38,928 nucleotides of DNA, taken from positions 1-38,928 of the IMG/VR virus record IMGVR_UViG_3300044707_000508. One strand, written 5' to 3'. Each line of letters starts with the position of its first letter. The first letter of the stretch is position 1. Under the pieces are notes generated by a model. The model searched no databases and was not told the DNA's origin. It saw nothing but the letters and a program-made list of their open reading frames with translations. Origin of the DNA: a virus. The translations under genes were made by a program, and so were the position numbers. Shown here in pieces: positions 22,049-29,220 of the stretch.

Positions 22049-22405
22049 TTAGATGAAGGGCTTCGCAGGAACGACGATCTCGATGATGTCGTTGGTTGTG
22101 CCAGCGTTGATTGCGTATCCCATTGAAATTCCACCAGCAGAGGCAACCTTGCCATCGGCAATCGCGTGAACGATTCCGCCAACCGCAACGCCTGCGCCCG
22201 AAACGGTGGCGAGGAAGGTGGGGTGAAAGAGTTTGACGTTCACAGTCTGATCCGCCGAAGCGTCATCTTGTGTGAACCCGATGGCGGCTCCGTTGGTTGC
22301 AGCCACGACTTCGTTTTCCGTGGTGTGCAGTTTGACCAAGCGGAACGCGCTGATTGCAACGTCAGCGACGAAGCTGCGGTTTAGGGAGTCAACTTGTGAT
22401 GCCAT
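22049..22405 (-). CDS. Head decoration protein
   Basis: The 118-residue protein (MASQVDSLNRSFVADVAISA) contains AFRLVKLHTTENEVVAATNG and GVAVGGIVHAIADGKVASAG, beta-rich repeats typical of capsid decoration or stabilisation proteins of the DUF2190 type. It lies directly before the capsid gene with a 12-nt gap, the standard position of lambda gpD-like proteins. Confidence 0.78.
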   Translation of the reverse strand: MASQVDSLNRSFVADVAISAFRLVKLHTTENEVVAATNGAAIGFTQDDASADQTVNVKLFHPTFLATVSGAGVAVGGIVHAIADGKVASAGGISMGYAINAGTTNDIIEIVVPAKPFI

Positions 22406-22417
22406 AGTAGTTTTAGG

Positions 22418-22852
22418 TTAGAGAGTGCGAATGCCGCTGTTACGGGCAGCGATGAAAAGATCAGGGAAGCGAGCGATGACGGCTTTGGTGGCCGATGTGC
22501 CGCTCAAGCCTTCGGACTTAACGAGGTCGAGGGCTTCGTTGAAATTGGTAGGAGTCTTAGGCTCGGCCTTGACTTCGGTGGCAACGGCAACCGAAACGGG
22601 CTTTGCGCCGAAATTGGCGACGAGGGCTTTCAGTTCGGAGACTTCAGCGGCCAGCTTGGCGCTCATGTCTTCCTTTTCTTCGTCGTGCTCGACCATCGCT
22701 TTGTCTTCGGTCATTTCCTCGGGCTTGTCCTCGGTCATTTCCTTCTCTTCGTCCACTTCAAGAGCGGCGAGCTTGGCCTGCATATCGGTCATTTCAGCGA
22801 TGACCGGGGCCAGAGCGGCAGCGATAGCGTCAGCGATTTGCTTTTCGTCCAT
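22418..22852 (-). CDS. Nested scaffold protein (internal start in the protease gene)
   Basis: An in-frame ATG at 22852 (Met164, MDEKQIADAIAAALAPV) would give a separate 144-residue scaffold, as the Nu3 gene does inside lambda gene C. TTGACA stands exactly 14 nt before this ATG (22872-22867), as it does before independent genes of this phage, and AAAAAGG gives a modest ribosome-binding match. The protease body ends just before this point. Internal initiation is an inference. Confidence 0.65.
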   Translation of the reverse strand: MDEKQIADAIAAALAPVIAEMTDMQAKLAALEVDEEKEMTEDKPEEMTEDKAMVEHDEEKEDMSAKLAAEVSELKALVANFGAKPVSVAVATEVKAEPKTPTNFNEALDLVKSEGLSGTSATKAVIARFPDLFIAARNSGIRTL

Positions 22853-23341
22853 AGCCTTTTTCTCGCTGTCAACCTTAACGCTAAACAGCCCCGTGGGATT
22901 CGCGGCGGGAGCATCGACCAGATCGGCGCTGTAAATCTCCGTGCAGCGCGCAAAGACAATATCGTTGTCGCTCTCTTCGTGCTCGCCCGTGAACGAGATC
23001 GAAAGACCAAAGGTGTCGGGCATAAGCTCGGCCATCTCCAAGATGCGAGCGGTCGCATCGTGATTTTTGAGAAGGAACAAGTCGGCGCGTAGCTGATCGC
23101 CGTCGATGCGGAAGTTTTTCAGCGTGCCGACAATCTCGTTGAATCCGGTGTAATGATCCGTCTTTACCTTCAACCCGCCTGCGTAAGTCTCGGCAGCGGC
23201 TTTTACTTCAACCAGGGTTTGCGCGTCGATTTGCAGTCCGTGGCCCTTGGCTTCGCCCACCGTAATAACGCTAACGTCAGAAATGGTTGCAGCCTGCGCG
23301 TCGATCTGTCCTTGAAGAACAGCGAAGTCGGTCTTGGTCAT
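22418..23341 (-). CDS. Capsid maturation protease with C-terminal scaffold
   Basis: Residues 1-155 of this 307-residue protein look like a prohead serine protease: VKTDHYTGFNEIVGTLKNF with candidate His63, MPDTFGLSISFTGEH with candidate Ser114 or Ser116, and YSADLVDAPAANP with Asp140. Residues 164-260 are highly charged and helical (EVDEEKEMTEDKPEEMTED) like scaffolds. The closing segment (LSGTSATKAVIARFPDLF) is compact. It lies between portal and decoration genes. The TTGACA motif precedes the start by 13 nt, after two hairpins. Confidence 0.85.
   Translation of the reverse strand: MTKTDFAVLQGQIDAQAATISDVSVITVGEAKGHGLQIDAQTLVEVKAAAETYAGGLKVKTDHYTGFNEIVGTLKNFRIDGDQLRADLFLLKNHDATARILEMAELMPDTFGLSISFTGEHEESDNDIVFARCTEIYSADLVDAPAANPTGLFSVKVDSEKKAMDEKQIADAIAAALAPVIAEMTDMQAKLAALEVDEEKEMTEDKPEEMTEDKAMVEHDEEKEDMSAKLAAEVSELKALVANFGAKPVSVAVATEVKAEPKTPTNFNEALDLVKSEGLSGTSATKAVIARFPDLFIAARNSGIRTL
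22867..22872 (-). promoter_or_regulatory. TTGACA start-associated motif (example; class of ten)
   Basis: Minus-strand TTGACA occurs at 4274-4269, 9656-9651, 16432-16427, 17251-17246, 21019-21014, 22872-22867, 23360-23355, 25802-25797 and 32578-32573. The ATG follows after 14, 15, 13, 13, 15, 14, 13, 13 and 13 nt respectively. A plus-strand copy at 1324-1329 lies 16 nt before the phosphoesterase. A near match, CTGACA, lies 15 nt before the small terminase start at 31576. The spacing does not place a -10 box before the start codon. Confidence 0.8.
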
Positions 23342-23370
23342 GCAAGACGCAATCTGTCAAAAGGTGGAGG

Positions 23371-23408
23371 CGGGGGGCTTTCACCCCCGTGCCAGACTCC
23401 GCAGAGTC
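23371..23408 (-). other. Two hairpins between portal and protease genes
   Basis: CGGGGG (23371-23376) pairs with CCCCCG (23384-23389), and GACTC (23395-23399) with GAGTC (23404-23408). Both lie in the 94-nt gap downstream of the portal gene and upstream of the protease start. No clear T run follows. They could attenuate transcription or protect mRNA ends. Confidence 0.5.
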
Positions 23409-23435
23409 GGTCGAAGCAATCGCCCCCGTTAAAGT

Positions 23436-25538
23436 TTAGCCCTCATCGTCATCGACGGCATCCATCTGTGCCGCGCGAGCCGCAGCCCATGACGCGCCCG
23501 CATCGCCGCCCCACAAGGCCCACGCGATACGGCCAGCGGACGGATAACCGTCCTGCCCCGGCTTAAATCCTTCGCCCTGCTTATCGACTTCGTGACGGGC
23601 AAAATAGCTATTCATGCGGCGGATCGTGTCCGGTGAAAGATTGGCGCGGTTCATTAGATCACGCGCGCGGGCGACTCCGACTTCCGTTCCGCCGCGTCCG
23701 TATTCCTCGCGCCACTCAAGGCCGCGCTTGGCCTCGACCGCGAGAGCGGCGGTTGGCTTAAAATTGATGTGCGCGTATTTTTTGGGGATCGCCAGTTCGG
23801 TCTTGGCCTTAAACTCTGCCTCCCTTGCTGCCTCGCGGATCGCGTCCGGGGTAATCGTGTCCGCTTCGATATTGTCGAAGATGCGGTCGATGACGGACGA
23901 AGACACAAGCGGGAAGGCAGCGGCGGCAATGGCTTTTGCGGCTTCTGCCGTAATGATTCCGCTCGCCACGGACTGCGCCAGTTCAAGCAACGCCTGCACC
24001 TGTGCGCCGTTGAGCGCGGTGTCCTGCACCGTCTCGGCGGTCGCGCCGTCTGGCAGTTCGACTTCGCCATCAACCGGAGCCGTGACGGGCGCGCGATTCG
24101 GATCAGTGGCAACGGATTCGATGCCGCCAGAGATTTCCGCAGGCGACACATCCATCTCTTCCGCAAGCTCGCGGATATACGCCGCCTCCTTGGCGCGCTG
24201 TCTCATGCTGGCCTGCCAATCGTGTCCCGCCTCGCCGTAAAGTTCCGCAGCGGTAGCAAGACCCATGCGCCAAAGTTCAATGTCGGCGCGAGCATCACGC
24301 CCCGCGTCGATGCTGACCGACCCCGGCCATTGCCATTGACCGAGTGTGACTTCGGGGCGGTTAGGCAGGAGACGCTTTGCGGCGGCATCCATTAAGGCGA
24401 GGCGCACGACTTTGTTGAGGAACTGCGCCTCCAACTGGTAGCGCCAGAAATCAAACGTGCGTTCGGCCTGCCGCAAGTCTTTGCGCGCTTCCGGCCCTGC
24501 GCTGGTGCGGTCGAGGATGACGCGAGCGGAGGCACCAAGGGCGCGACACATCCGGTTCTCCAAGTATTGCACGAAGTTGGCGAAGGCGGCAGCAGGGCGG
24601 TCACCGCTCTTGAACATCTCCATGCTCTCGCCCGTGTTCAGATAGTTAATGCGCCCCGGCTCCAGCGCCGTCAGCTTGATCTCATTGCCGAATTGATCTT
24701 TCTCCCCGCGCAGCACGGAAGCAAGTTCCTCGTCCGCGCCGTATTCTGTCTTGACCACGCCCGCCTGTGACGAGGCCCAACGCGCGGCCAGCTTTTCGTA
24801 TTCGATCAGATCGGCTACGTCCTGCGCGTCATCAAGCATCGGCGCGAGAACCGAGCGTCCACGGTATTCGTCGGGGCGAGTGAAGTTGGCAATGTGGCAG
24901 AAGTTCTCCGCGTCGATTTCCTCAAAGTTCAGATAACGCCCGGAGCGGTCGCGCTCATAGACGCGGTATTTCAGCGGACGCCCGCGCGGGTCGATCTGCA
25001 CCCCGCCGATATAGGCCGTGTCGTTAAGGTCGAGGTCAATGTCCCGTCCGATCCGGTCGGCGGTCACCGTCTGAAGTTTGAGGTCATCCCCGTCGCGGAC
25101 AAGGATCACGCCGCAATCGCCATCGACCAGCACAGCGCGGAAGACGAGTTGCGTGAGGCAAAGGAGCGAGTGGCGTCCGGTCAAGTCGCAGTTGGCGAAC
25201 CACTGATTCAGATACGCCTCAACGTCTTGGTCGAGGGCCGTGTCGCCCGTCCGGGCTTGGTAAGCTAAGGTTCCCGCCGTGTGAATGACGAAGTGGGTTA
25301 AGATCGCTCTGACCGTGGAGAAGTTATCGTCCAAGTCGCGGGCGCGGTTCATTAACCGGATGCGCTCAGTCGTTCCCCCGATCTGCTCGGCGGGCATATT
25401 CTGACGGGCCTGCGGGCGGGCGCGAGTGATCTTGGCTGCGTCGAAGCGCGAGAAAGCCGTTAGCTTCTGGCGGGCCACTTCCCGGCGCAGGGCCGCGCGG
25501 GGGCTGAACAGGGCGATGGTCTGGTCAACAAGGTTCAT
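23436..25538 (-). CDS. Portal protein (lambda type) with C-terminal extension
   Basis: The 700-residue protein matches lambda-family portals: NRARDLDDNFSTVRAILTHFV near 64, VFRAVLVDGDCGVILVRDG, VDPRGRPLKYRVYERD-like text, YRGRSVLAPMLDDAQDVADL and ENRMCRALGASARVILDRTS. The portal part ends at about 520. The C-terminus (about 575-690) carries an extra domain with KYAHINFKPTAALAVEAKRGLEWREEYGRGGTEVG broken into motifs such as ARARDLMNRANLS, ARHEVDKQGEGF and GRIAWALWGGDAG, known to me from other phage head proteins. It overlaps the gpW-like gene at a single base. Confidence 0.92.
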   Translation of the reverse strand: MNLVDQTIALFSPRAALRREVARQKLTAFSRFDAAKITRARPQARQNMPAEQIGGTTERIRLMNRARDLDDNFSTVRAILTHFVIHTAGTLAYQARTGDTALDQDVEAYLNQWFANCDLTGRHSLLCLTQLVFRAVLVDGDCGVILVRDGDDLKLQTVTADRIGRDIDLDLNDTAYIGGVQIDPRGRPLKYRVYERDRSGRYLNFEEIDAENFCHIANFTRPDEYRGRSVLAPMLDDAQDVADLIEYEKLAARWASSQAGVVKTEYGADEELASVLRGEKDQFGNEIKLTALEPGRINYLNTGESMEMFKSGDRPAAAFANFVQYLENRMCRALGASARVILDRTSAGPEARKDLRQAERTFDFWRYQLEAQFLNKVVRLALMDAAAKRLLPNRPEVTLGQWQWPGSVSIDAGRDARADIELWRMGLATAAELYGEAGHDWQASMRQRAKEAAYIRELAEEMDVSPAEISGGIESVATDPNRAPVTAPVDGEVELPDGATAETVQDTALNGAQVQALLELAQSVASGIITAEAAKAIAAAAFPLVSSSVIDRIFDNIEADTITPDAIREAAREAEFKAKTELAIPKKYAHINFKPTAALAVEAKRGLEWREEYGRGGTEVGVARARDLMNRANLSPDTIRRMNSYFARHEVDKQGEGFKPGQDGYPSAGRIAWALWGGDAGASWAAARAAQMDAVDDDEG

Positions 25539-25783
25539 TATGAGCGGACGCCCGCGAAGGATGCGTGGGTCGTGCGGCGGCGGCTACCGGAAGCGCGGTC
25601 GATGGCGGCGGTGATGTCGCCAAGAGTGTTCCGCATCTCCGTGAGATTGGCGCGGGACAGGCTGCGCCCCCCGATGGAATACGAAACGCCATTGGTGGCA
25701 ATCGCTTTGATGGCGGCGACATACTCATCCCGCAACTCAGTAAGAGTCGCCACGGGTAAGCCGTAAAAGTCGGAACGCGCCAT
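25538..25783 (-). CDS. gpW-like head-tail joining protein
   Basis: The 81-residue protein begins MARSDFYGLPVATLTELRDEY and has the helix, beta hairpin and helix pattern of lambda gpW, with SYSIGGRSLSRANLTEMRNTLGD as the hairpin and second helix. It stands directly before the portal gene, as W does before B in lambda. TTGACA lies 13 nt before the start. Its basic C-terminus fits DNA contact in the neck. Confidence 0.8.
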   Translation of the reverse strand: MARSDFYGLPVATLTELRDEYVAAIKAIATNGVSYSIGGRSLSRANLTEMRNTLGDITAAIDRASGSRRRTTHASFAGVRS

Positions 25784-25798
25784 GCTTTTGCCAAACTG

Positions 25799-25921
25799 TC
25801 AAAGGCCAAGCACTCGCAGGATGACCCGACAAGTGGCCTCGACCGACCAGACAAAGCCCAGAGCGGCGAAGCAAAACAGGAAGATCGGGATTGCCATGCT
25901 CCCGCGCGGTTGGTCGTTCAC
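25799..25921 (-). CDS. 40-residue membrane protein
   Basis: A GTG start at 25921 overlaps the preceding stop (GTGA at 25921-25918). The product begins MNDQPRGSMAIPIFLF and has one clear transmembrane segment at about 9-27, followed by a short basic tail. Its stop overlaps the TTGACA element of the gpW-like gene. The function is unknown; superinfection exclusion and lysis control are possibilities for such small phage membrane proteins. Confidence 0.65.
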   Translation of the reverse strand: MNDQPRGSMAIPIFLFCFAALGFVWSVEATCRVILRVLGL

Positions 25922-26475
25922 AAGCCAAACTCCGTCTTGAGGATTGAGGCCAGCTTCGCCAGCCGTTCAAACTCATAAAGAAAATCGCGCGCAGAATCTC
26001 GACTCCATTCGGAGGGCTGGCGGTATTGCGTCTTGAAAGACAAAACGAAAGGAGGCTTTTCTTTTTCGCTTTCTCCTCCCTCAACCTTCGGCTCTGGTTC
26101 GGGAAGGATGCCTGTGGCGCGATAAGCGTCCGTAATGGTTTTGATGTCCGGGTTGTCCATCAAATCTTTCACGTGTGAAAGTTTTGCCAGCTTCATCCAA
26201 CGATAACAGGTGATATAGGCGACATCGGTTCCGCAGCTTTCGAGCCATTGCTCAAACTCGCCATGAGGGACAAGTTCCTTCGCCTTGTTCATAATTGCGC
26301 CCGCCTTGATCGCGTAGCGGATCGCCATTTGCCCATAGCCAACCGCCGAAGCGGCCATCTTGTTTGCCTCAGTCGCGGCGAGCTTTAATTGCTCGGCGCA
26401 GGCGTCAGCGGTTTCAAGTTGCTGGACATCGAAGTCCAGAACTTGTTGAACAGTGAGTTCGTCGGTGTTTTGCAT
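25918..26475 (-). CDS. DUF3102-like protein
   Basis: The 185-residue protein (MQNTDELTVQQVLDFDVQQL) contains a helical block with AIRYAIKAGAIMNKAKELVPHGEFEQWL, which resembles DUF3102 proteins found in phages and plasmids, followed by YITCYRWMKLAKLSHV, a helix-turn-helix-like pair. Its function is not known. It overlaps the preceding gene by 91 nt in another frame, unlike the 4-nt overlaps elsewhere. Confidence 0.75.
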   Translation of the reverse strand: MQNTDELTVQQVLDFDVQQLETADACAEQLKLAATEANKMAASAVGYGQMAIRYAIKAGAIMNKAKELVPHGEFEQWLESCGTDVAYITCYRWMKLAKLSHVKDLMDNPDIKTITDAYRATGILPEPEPKVEGGESEKEKPPFVLSFKTQYRQPSEWSRDSARDFLYEFERLAKLASILKTEFGL

Positions 26476-27041
26476 AATTTGTCTTTTCTGATTTTGTGAA
26501 TCCGCAAGGCTCTCTCGCGGTATGACTCTCTTGCAGTGTCACTTTTCATGTGACGAGCAGGCGCGGGCAGTCCGACCTTGTTCCACGTTTCTGGGCCTAT
26601 ATCGTCTTTAATTTGAACAATGATCTTTGAGACTGCCGCGCGTGTGACTCCATATTTCCGCGCAATTTGCGTTTGGCTTTCTGGCTTCCTGTTGATGACT
26701 GCCAGATAACACTCGGCGCGCATTGCGGTTTTTCGATCACGGCTGTTGGTAATGATTTGCAGCATCTGAATAACTGCTTCATCGCCAAAGGAACGCGAAG
26801 CGTGGCCTCCACCTTCTTGCGCTTCGTAGTCCTTCCAGAACTCCTTGAAGACTTCCAGCGACCACCAATCAAGCAGGGCGCGGAAAGACGCAAGCTGCGC
26901 GGGAGCGGCTACGCGACAGCGAGCGTCTAAAAATAAATCCTCCGCAGTATCGTGCGGCAGTTCCGGGCCGCACGATGCTTCGTTGTAATCGGCGGGGTCA
27001 GCGTGTTTGGAATCGTGGGTTATCACGACTCCGGGCGGCAC
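26385..27041 (-). CDS. Helix-turn-helix protein, possibly run-on at its C-terminus
   Basis: From a GTG start at 27041 the frame gives 218 residues. The segment ESQTQIARKYGVTRAAVSKIIVQIKDD (about 121-147) is a good helix-turn-helix, so it may be a regulator or a terminase-small-subunit-like DNA-binding protein. The last 30 residues are read in an alternative frame of the next gene's beginning and look unnatural. The gene probably lost its original stop or carries a small indel. The start is uncertain. Confidence 0.65.
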   Translation of the reverse strand: MPPGVVITHDSKHADPADYNEASCGPELPHDTAEDLFLDARCRVAAPAQLASFRALLDWWSLEVFKEFWKDYEAQEGGGHASRSFGDEAVIQMLQIITNSRDRKTAMRAECYLAVINRKPESQTQIARKYGVTRAAVSKIIVQIKDDIGPETWNKVGLPAPARHMKSDTARESYRERALRIHKIRKDKLCKTPTNSLFNKFWTSMSSNLKPLTPAPSN

Positions 27042-27097
27042 GTAGGCTCATGGGTGCGGAGATTACCACAAACCGGAAATCGGTCAAATGGGGGCGG

Positions 27098-27466
27098 CTA
27101 TTCATTATGCTCGTTCCAATCGGCGGTTTCCGCTTCGGCCTCCTTAAAGTCTTGCTGCATAGGAATTGTGGCCGCCTCCCGAATAGCGTCCTTCGCCTGC
27201 TCGCGCGTCATGCCATACCGCTTCATGCGGTAGTTCTCTGCGGCCCGAGCCTTGCGCTTGGCGTCTTTGATGTGCTGCGGCAGATCGACCCTGCCAACGC
27301 CAAGGGCCTTGCGGCGTTCTGCGTTTGCGCGGCGAACCTCCCCGGACTTCTTCCCCGCTTCGGAGTAATGCGCCTTGCTGCGGGCCTTGGCCTTGCCTGT
27401 GCCTGCCTGCCCGCCCCTCTTGCCGAGGGCGGCGGCGGCTTTGCTGATGTCGGTTTGTTTGCTCAT
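27098..27466 (-). CDS. Basic protein of unknown function
   Basis: The 122-residue product (MSKQTDISKAAAALGKRGGQ) is very rich in Lys, Arg and Ala, and mostly helical, with Gly-rich turns (ALGKRGGQAGTGKAKARSK). It could bind nucleic acid. It is coupled by ATGA to the preceding 47-residue gene. No family is recognised. Confidence 0.7.
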   Translation of the reverse strand: MSKQTDISKAAAALGKRGGQAGTGKAKARSKAHYSEAGKKSGEVRRANAERRKALGVGRVDLPQHIKDAKRKARAAENYRMKRYGMTREQAKDAIREAATIPMQQDFKEAEAETADWNEHNE

Positions 27467-27606
27467 ACGGCGTAAGGGCTGGCGGTCACGATATACTCGT
27501 CGCGGTCGAACTCGACTGTGATGATGTTCTGCGGCTCGGCCTCGTCAAGCACGGGCTTGGGGGCGGCGGGCTTGATCGGGAAGGGAATGATCTTGTCGGG
27601 TTTCAT
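27463..27606 (-). CDS. 47-residue protein of unknown function
   Basis: An ATG at 27606 overlaps the preceding stop, and the stop overlaps the next start (ATGA at both ends). The product begins MKPDKIIPFPIKPAAPKPVL: a Pro/Lys-rich first half and an acidic beta second half (IITVEFDRDEYIVTASPYAV). The exact fit between neighbours is the main support. The function is unknown. Confidence 0.7.
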   Translation of the reverse strand: MKPDKIIPFPIKPAAPKPVLDEAEPQNIITVEFDRDEYIVTASPYAV

Positions 27607-27788
27607 GCCGCCTCCCCGTGTAAGTCGATGGGCAACTCAAGTTGCGGGTCTGCGGCTTGGATGCGGGCCAGTTGCACGGTGTGCGCGTGGCGGATGATGA
27701 TCTCGGTCAGCTTGAGAGCTGACGGGAGGTCGTAGTCGTGCTGCTCGTTGAAGTGCGCGGCGGCGAGGGCGATTTCGTTGATGTTCAT
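27603..27788 (-). CDS. 61-residue protein of unknown function
   Basis: The protein starts MNINEIALAAAHFNEQHDYD and is mostly helical (LPSALKLTEIIIRHAHTVQL). It lies after a GC-rich hairpin that separates it from the DUF932-like gene and starts a chain of three overlapping small genes. No motif is recognised. Confidence 0.65.
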   Translation of the reverse strand: MNINEIALAAAHFNEQHDYDLPSALKLTEIIIRHAHTVQLARIQAADPQLELPIDLHGEAA

Positions 27789-27799
27789 TGTGGTAAGGC

Positions 27800-27824
27800 G
27801 GCGGGGAGGATCGGACTCCCCGCC
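27800..27824 (-). other. GC-rich hairpin downstream of the DUF932-like gene
   Basis: GGCGGGGAG (27800-27808) pairs perfectly with CTCCCCGCC (27816-27824) around a 7-nt loop in the 44-nt gap between two leftward genes. No T run follows on the minus strand. It may be an attenuator or an RNA-stability element. Similar perfect stems lie at 28653-28673 and 36466-36489. Confidence 0.65.
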
Positions 27825-27832
27825 TGTCTTGA

Positions 27833-28579
27833 TTAGTTAAGGAATCCCGCCGCGAGGTTCCAAAGGTCGCGGTTAATTTCGACATCCTTGGCCGCGCTGG
27901 TGATACGGCGAACGCGGTAGCCGCCCCGGATGATGTTTTCCTGCACGCGGTTGAAGACTTGCCACAGGCTATTTGTTCCGTCCTCGTAGCGGCGTTTGCG
28001 GCCCAAGGCCCACGCGGCTTCGTTGACCTTGCGCTCGTCATCCCATCGCAGGGCGGCGGCGTCACGGATGAACTTGCCGACTTCCGGCTCGCTCAACGTG
28101 CGCTCCTTCATCCCGGCAATGCGGGCTTGCAACTGCGGCACCATCTTGGTCAGACCGATAGCCGCCTCATTCACGCGATCCGTGGTGATGTCTCGGTGAA
28201 TGAAGCGCGTGCTGAAAGCCATTTCGCCGCTGATGATTCCGTTCATGCAAACAAACCGGATGATGCCCAAGGCCAGCTTGAGACTGCTCCGGGCATCGTG
28301 CGAATTAATCAGCACGATTTCCGGCTGATGGTCGTTGCCGATGCTCGGCATGAGGTCTGCGTGTTGCAGGCGGATGATGTGCTTTTGGAATCCCTGCCGC
28401 TCGGACTTGTTCACGCGGGCGATCTGAATGTCGCGCGGTGTGAATCCTTCGGCTTGGAGGTTATCTAGCAACGTGCGGGTCGAGACAAACCCGTAGCGAT
28501 CGCTGACTGTCGATGCGCCGTGCTCGGCGGTGAGAGGATCGCGGTTGAGCGATCCGATGGTTTCGAGTGTGCTTATCAT
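27833..28579 (-). CDS. DUF932-like protein
   Basis: The 248-residue protein has the features of DUF932 proteins seen on phages and plasmids: an early RYGFVSTRTLLDNLQAEGF, a beta region (HIIRLQHADL; EIVLINSHDARSS), then KLALGIIRFVCMNGIISGE with a characteristic cysteine-bearing helix, and a helical end with NSLWQVFNRVQENIIRGGY. The biochemical role of the family is unknown. AACACAGAACA directly precedes the ATG. The gene belongs to a block inserted between the large terminase and gpW-like genes. Confidence 0.82.
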   Translation of the reverse strand: MISTLETIGSLNRDPLTAEHGASTVSDRYGFVSTRTLLDNLQAEGFTPRDIQIARVNKSERQGFQKHIIRLQHADLMPSIGNDHQPEIVLINSHDARSSLKLALGIIRFVCMNGIISGEMAFSTRFIHRDITTDRVNEAAIGLTKMVPQLQARIAGMKERTLSEPEVGKFIRDAAALRWDDERKVNEAAWALGRKRRYEDGTNSLWQVFNRVQENIIRGGYRVRRITSAAKDVEINRDLWNLAAGFLN

Positions 28580-28652
28580 TGTTCTGTGTTCTTTCTTTGT
28601 TATTCCAGCGGTTGCCGCCGCTGATCGTGGTTCGCCGTCTGGCGTCCCATGC

Positions 28653-28673
28653 CGCCCCCGACTTGCGGGGGCG
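28653..28673 (-). other. GC-rich hairpin before the DUF932-like gene
   Basis: CGCCCCCG (28653-28660) pairs with CGGGGGCG (28666-28673) around a 5-nt loop, in the 103-nt gap between the 145-residue gene and the DUF932-like gene. No T run follows on the minus strand. It separates two genes that each carry the AACACAGAACA motif at their start. Confidence 0.65.
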
Positions 28674-28682
28674 GGAGGGAGG

Positions 28683-29120
28683 TCAGTTAAGCGCCGCTGC
28701 GCGGTTAGGGTCGGCTTTCATGCCAACATCCGACAAGTGACAGCACCCGCCACAATGGCTTGCAGCGTGAGACGCATTGTCTGGCCCGATAATGCGTGAG
28801 CACTCATTTTTGTTCGGCGCGGTATGCAATATTGCTTCAAGCATACCCATCGCGTCGCAGCTTGCGACAGTCTGCCAGCGGGGCGCGCCATCCGCGACAA
28901 TCTGCAAGCGATAAATGGACCCCTTGTGCGCTTCGTCGTTCCACTTTTTGGCTTGCTGTTCCGCTTCCGCTTCATCCCCAAACGATGCGTGAACAACTCC
29001 CCTTTCCTTGTTGATCACTTGGAAATTTCCGCTCAGACCGAAAACGACGAAGAAGGGGTTGAAGATAATCTGATGCGCGGCGGAAGTCTCCGCGCCCGTT
29101 GGTGTGTTCTGTGTTTTCAT
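28683..29120 (-). CDS. Hypothetical accessory protein
   Basis: The 145-residue protein (MKTQNTPTGAETSAAHQIIF) has an alpha/beta pattern with ASFGDEAEAEQQAKKWNDEA, common in small phage proteins of unknown role, and a His/Cys-rich tail (SHAASHCGGCCHLSD) that could bind metal. AACACAGAACA lies inside its first codons, just after the start. A good promoter-like pair lies upstream. It begins the block between terminase and head genes. Confidence 0.65.
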   Translation of the reverse strand: MKTQNTPTGAETSAAHQIIFNPFFVVFGLSGNFQVINKERGVVHASFGDEAEAEQQAKKWNDEAHKGSIYRLQIVADGAPRWQTVASCDAMGMLEAILHTAPNKNECSRIIGPDNASHAASHCGGCCHLSDVGMKADPNRAAALN

Positions 29121-29129
29121 TACCCCGCC

Positions 29130-29158
29130 AATTTAAGACAACCGCTTGCGTTTGTAAA
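29130..29158 (-). promoter_or_regulatory. Candidate promoter for the accessory block
   Basis: On the minus strand TTTACA (29158-29153) is followed after 17 nt by TAAATT (29135-29130), a fair sigma-70 type pair, 9 nt before the ATG at 29120. It lies in the 100-nt gap after the large terminase gene, within an AT-rich stretch that also has runs of A. It would allow the downstream block to be expressed separately. Confidence 0.45.
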
Positions 29159-29220
29159 GAAAAAGATTCACCTTTTTTCATCTTTTTTTCCACCCCCCTA
29201 AACCCCTGCAAATGACCGCT

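Noticed and set aside
23614-24395. Two long plus-strand open frames opposite the portal gene
   Set aside because: High G+C gives long antisense frames; the portal protein on the other strand is well supported.
25797-25802. TTGACA as an ordinary -35 promoter box
   Set aside because: The expected -10 position (17 nt on) falls on or after the start codon and holds no TATAAT-like sequence in the cases inspected.
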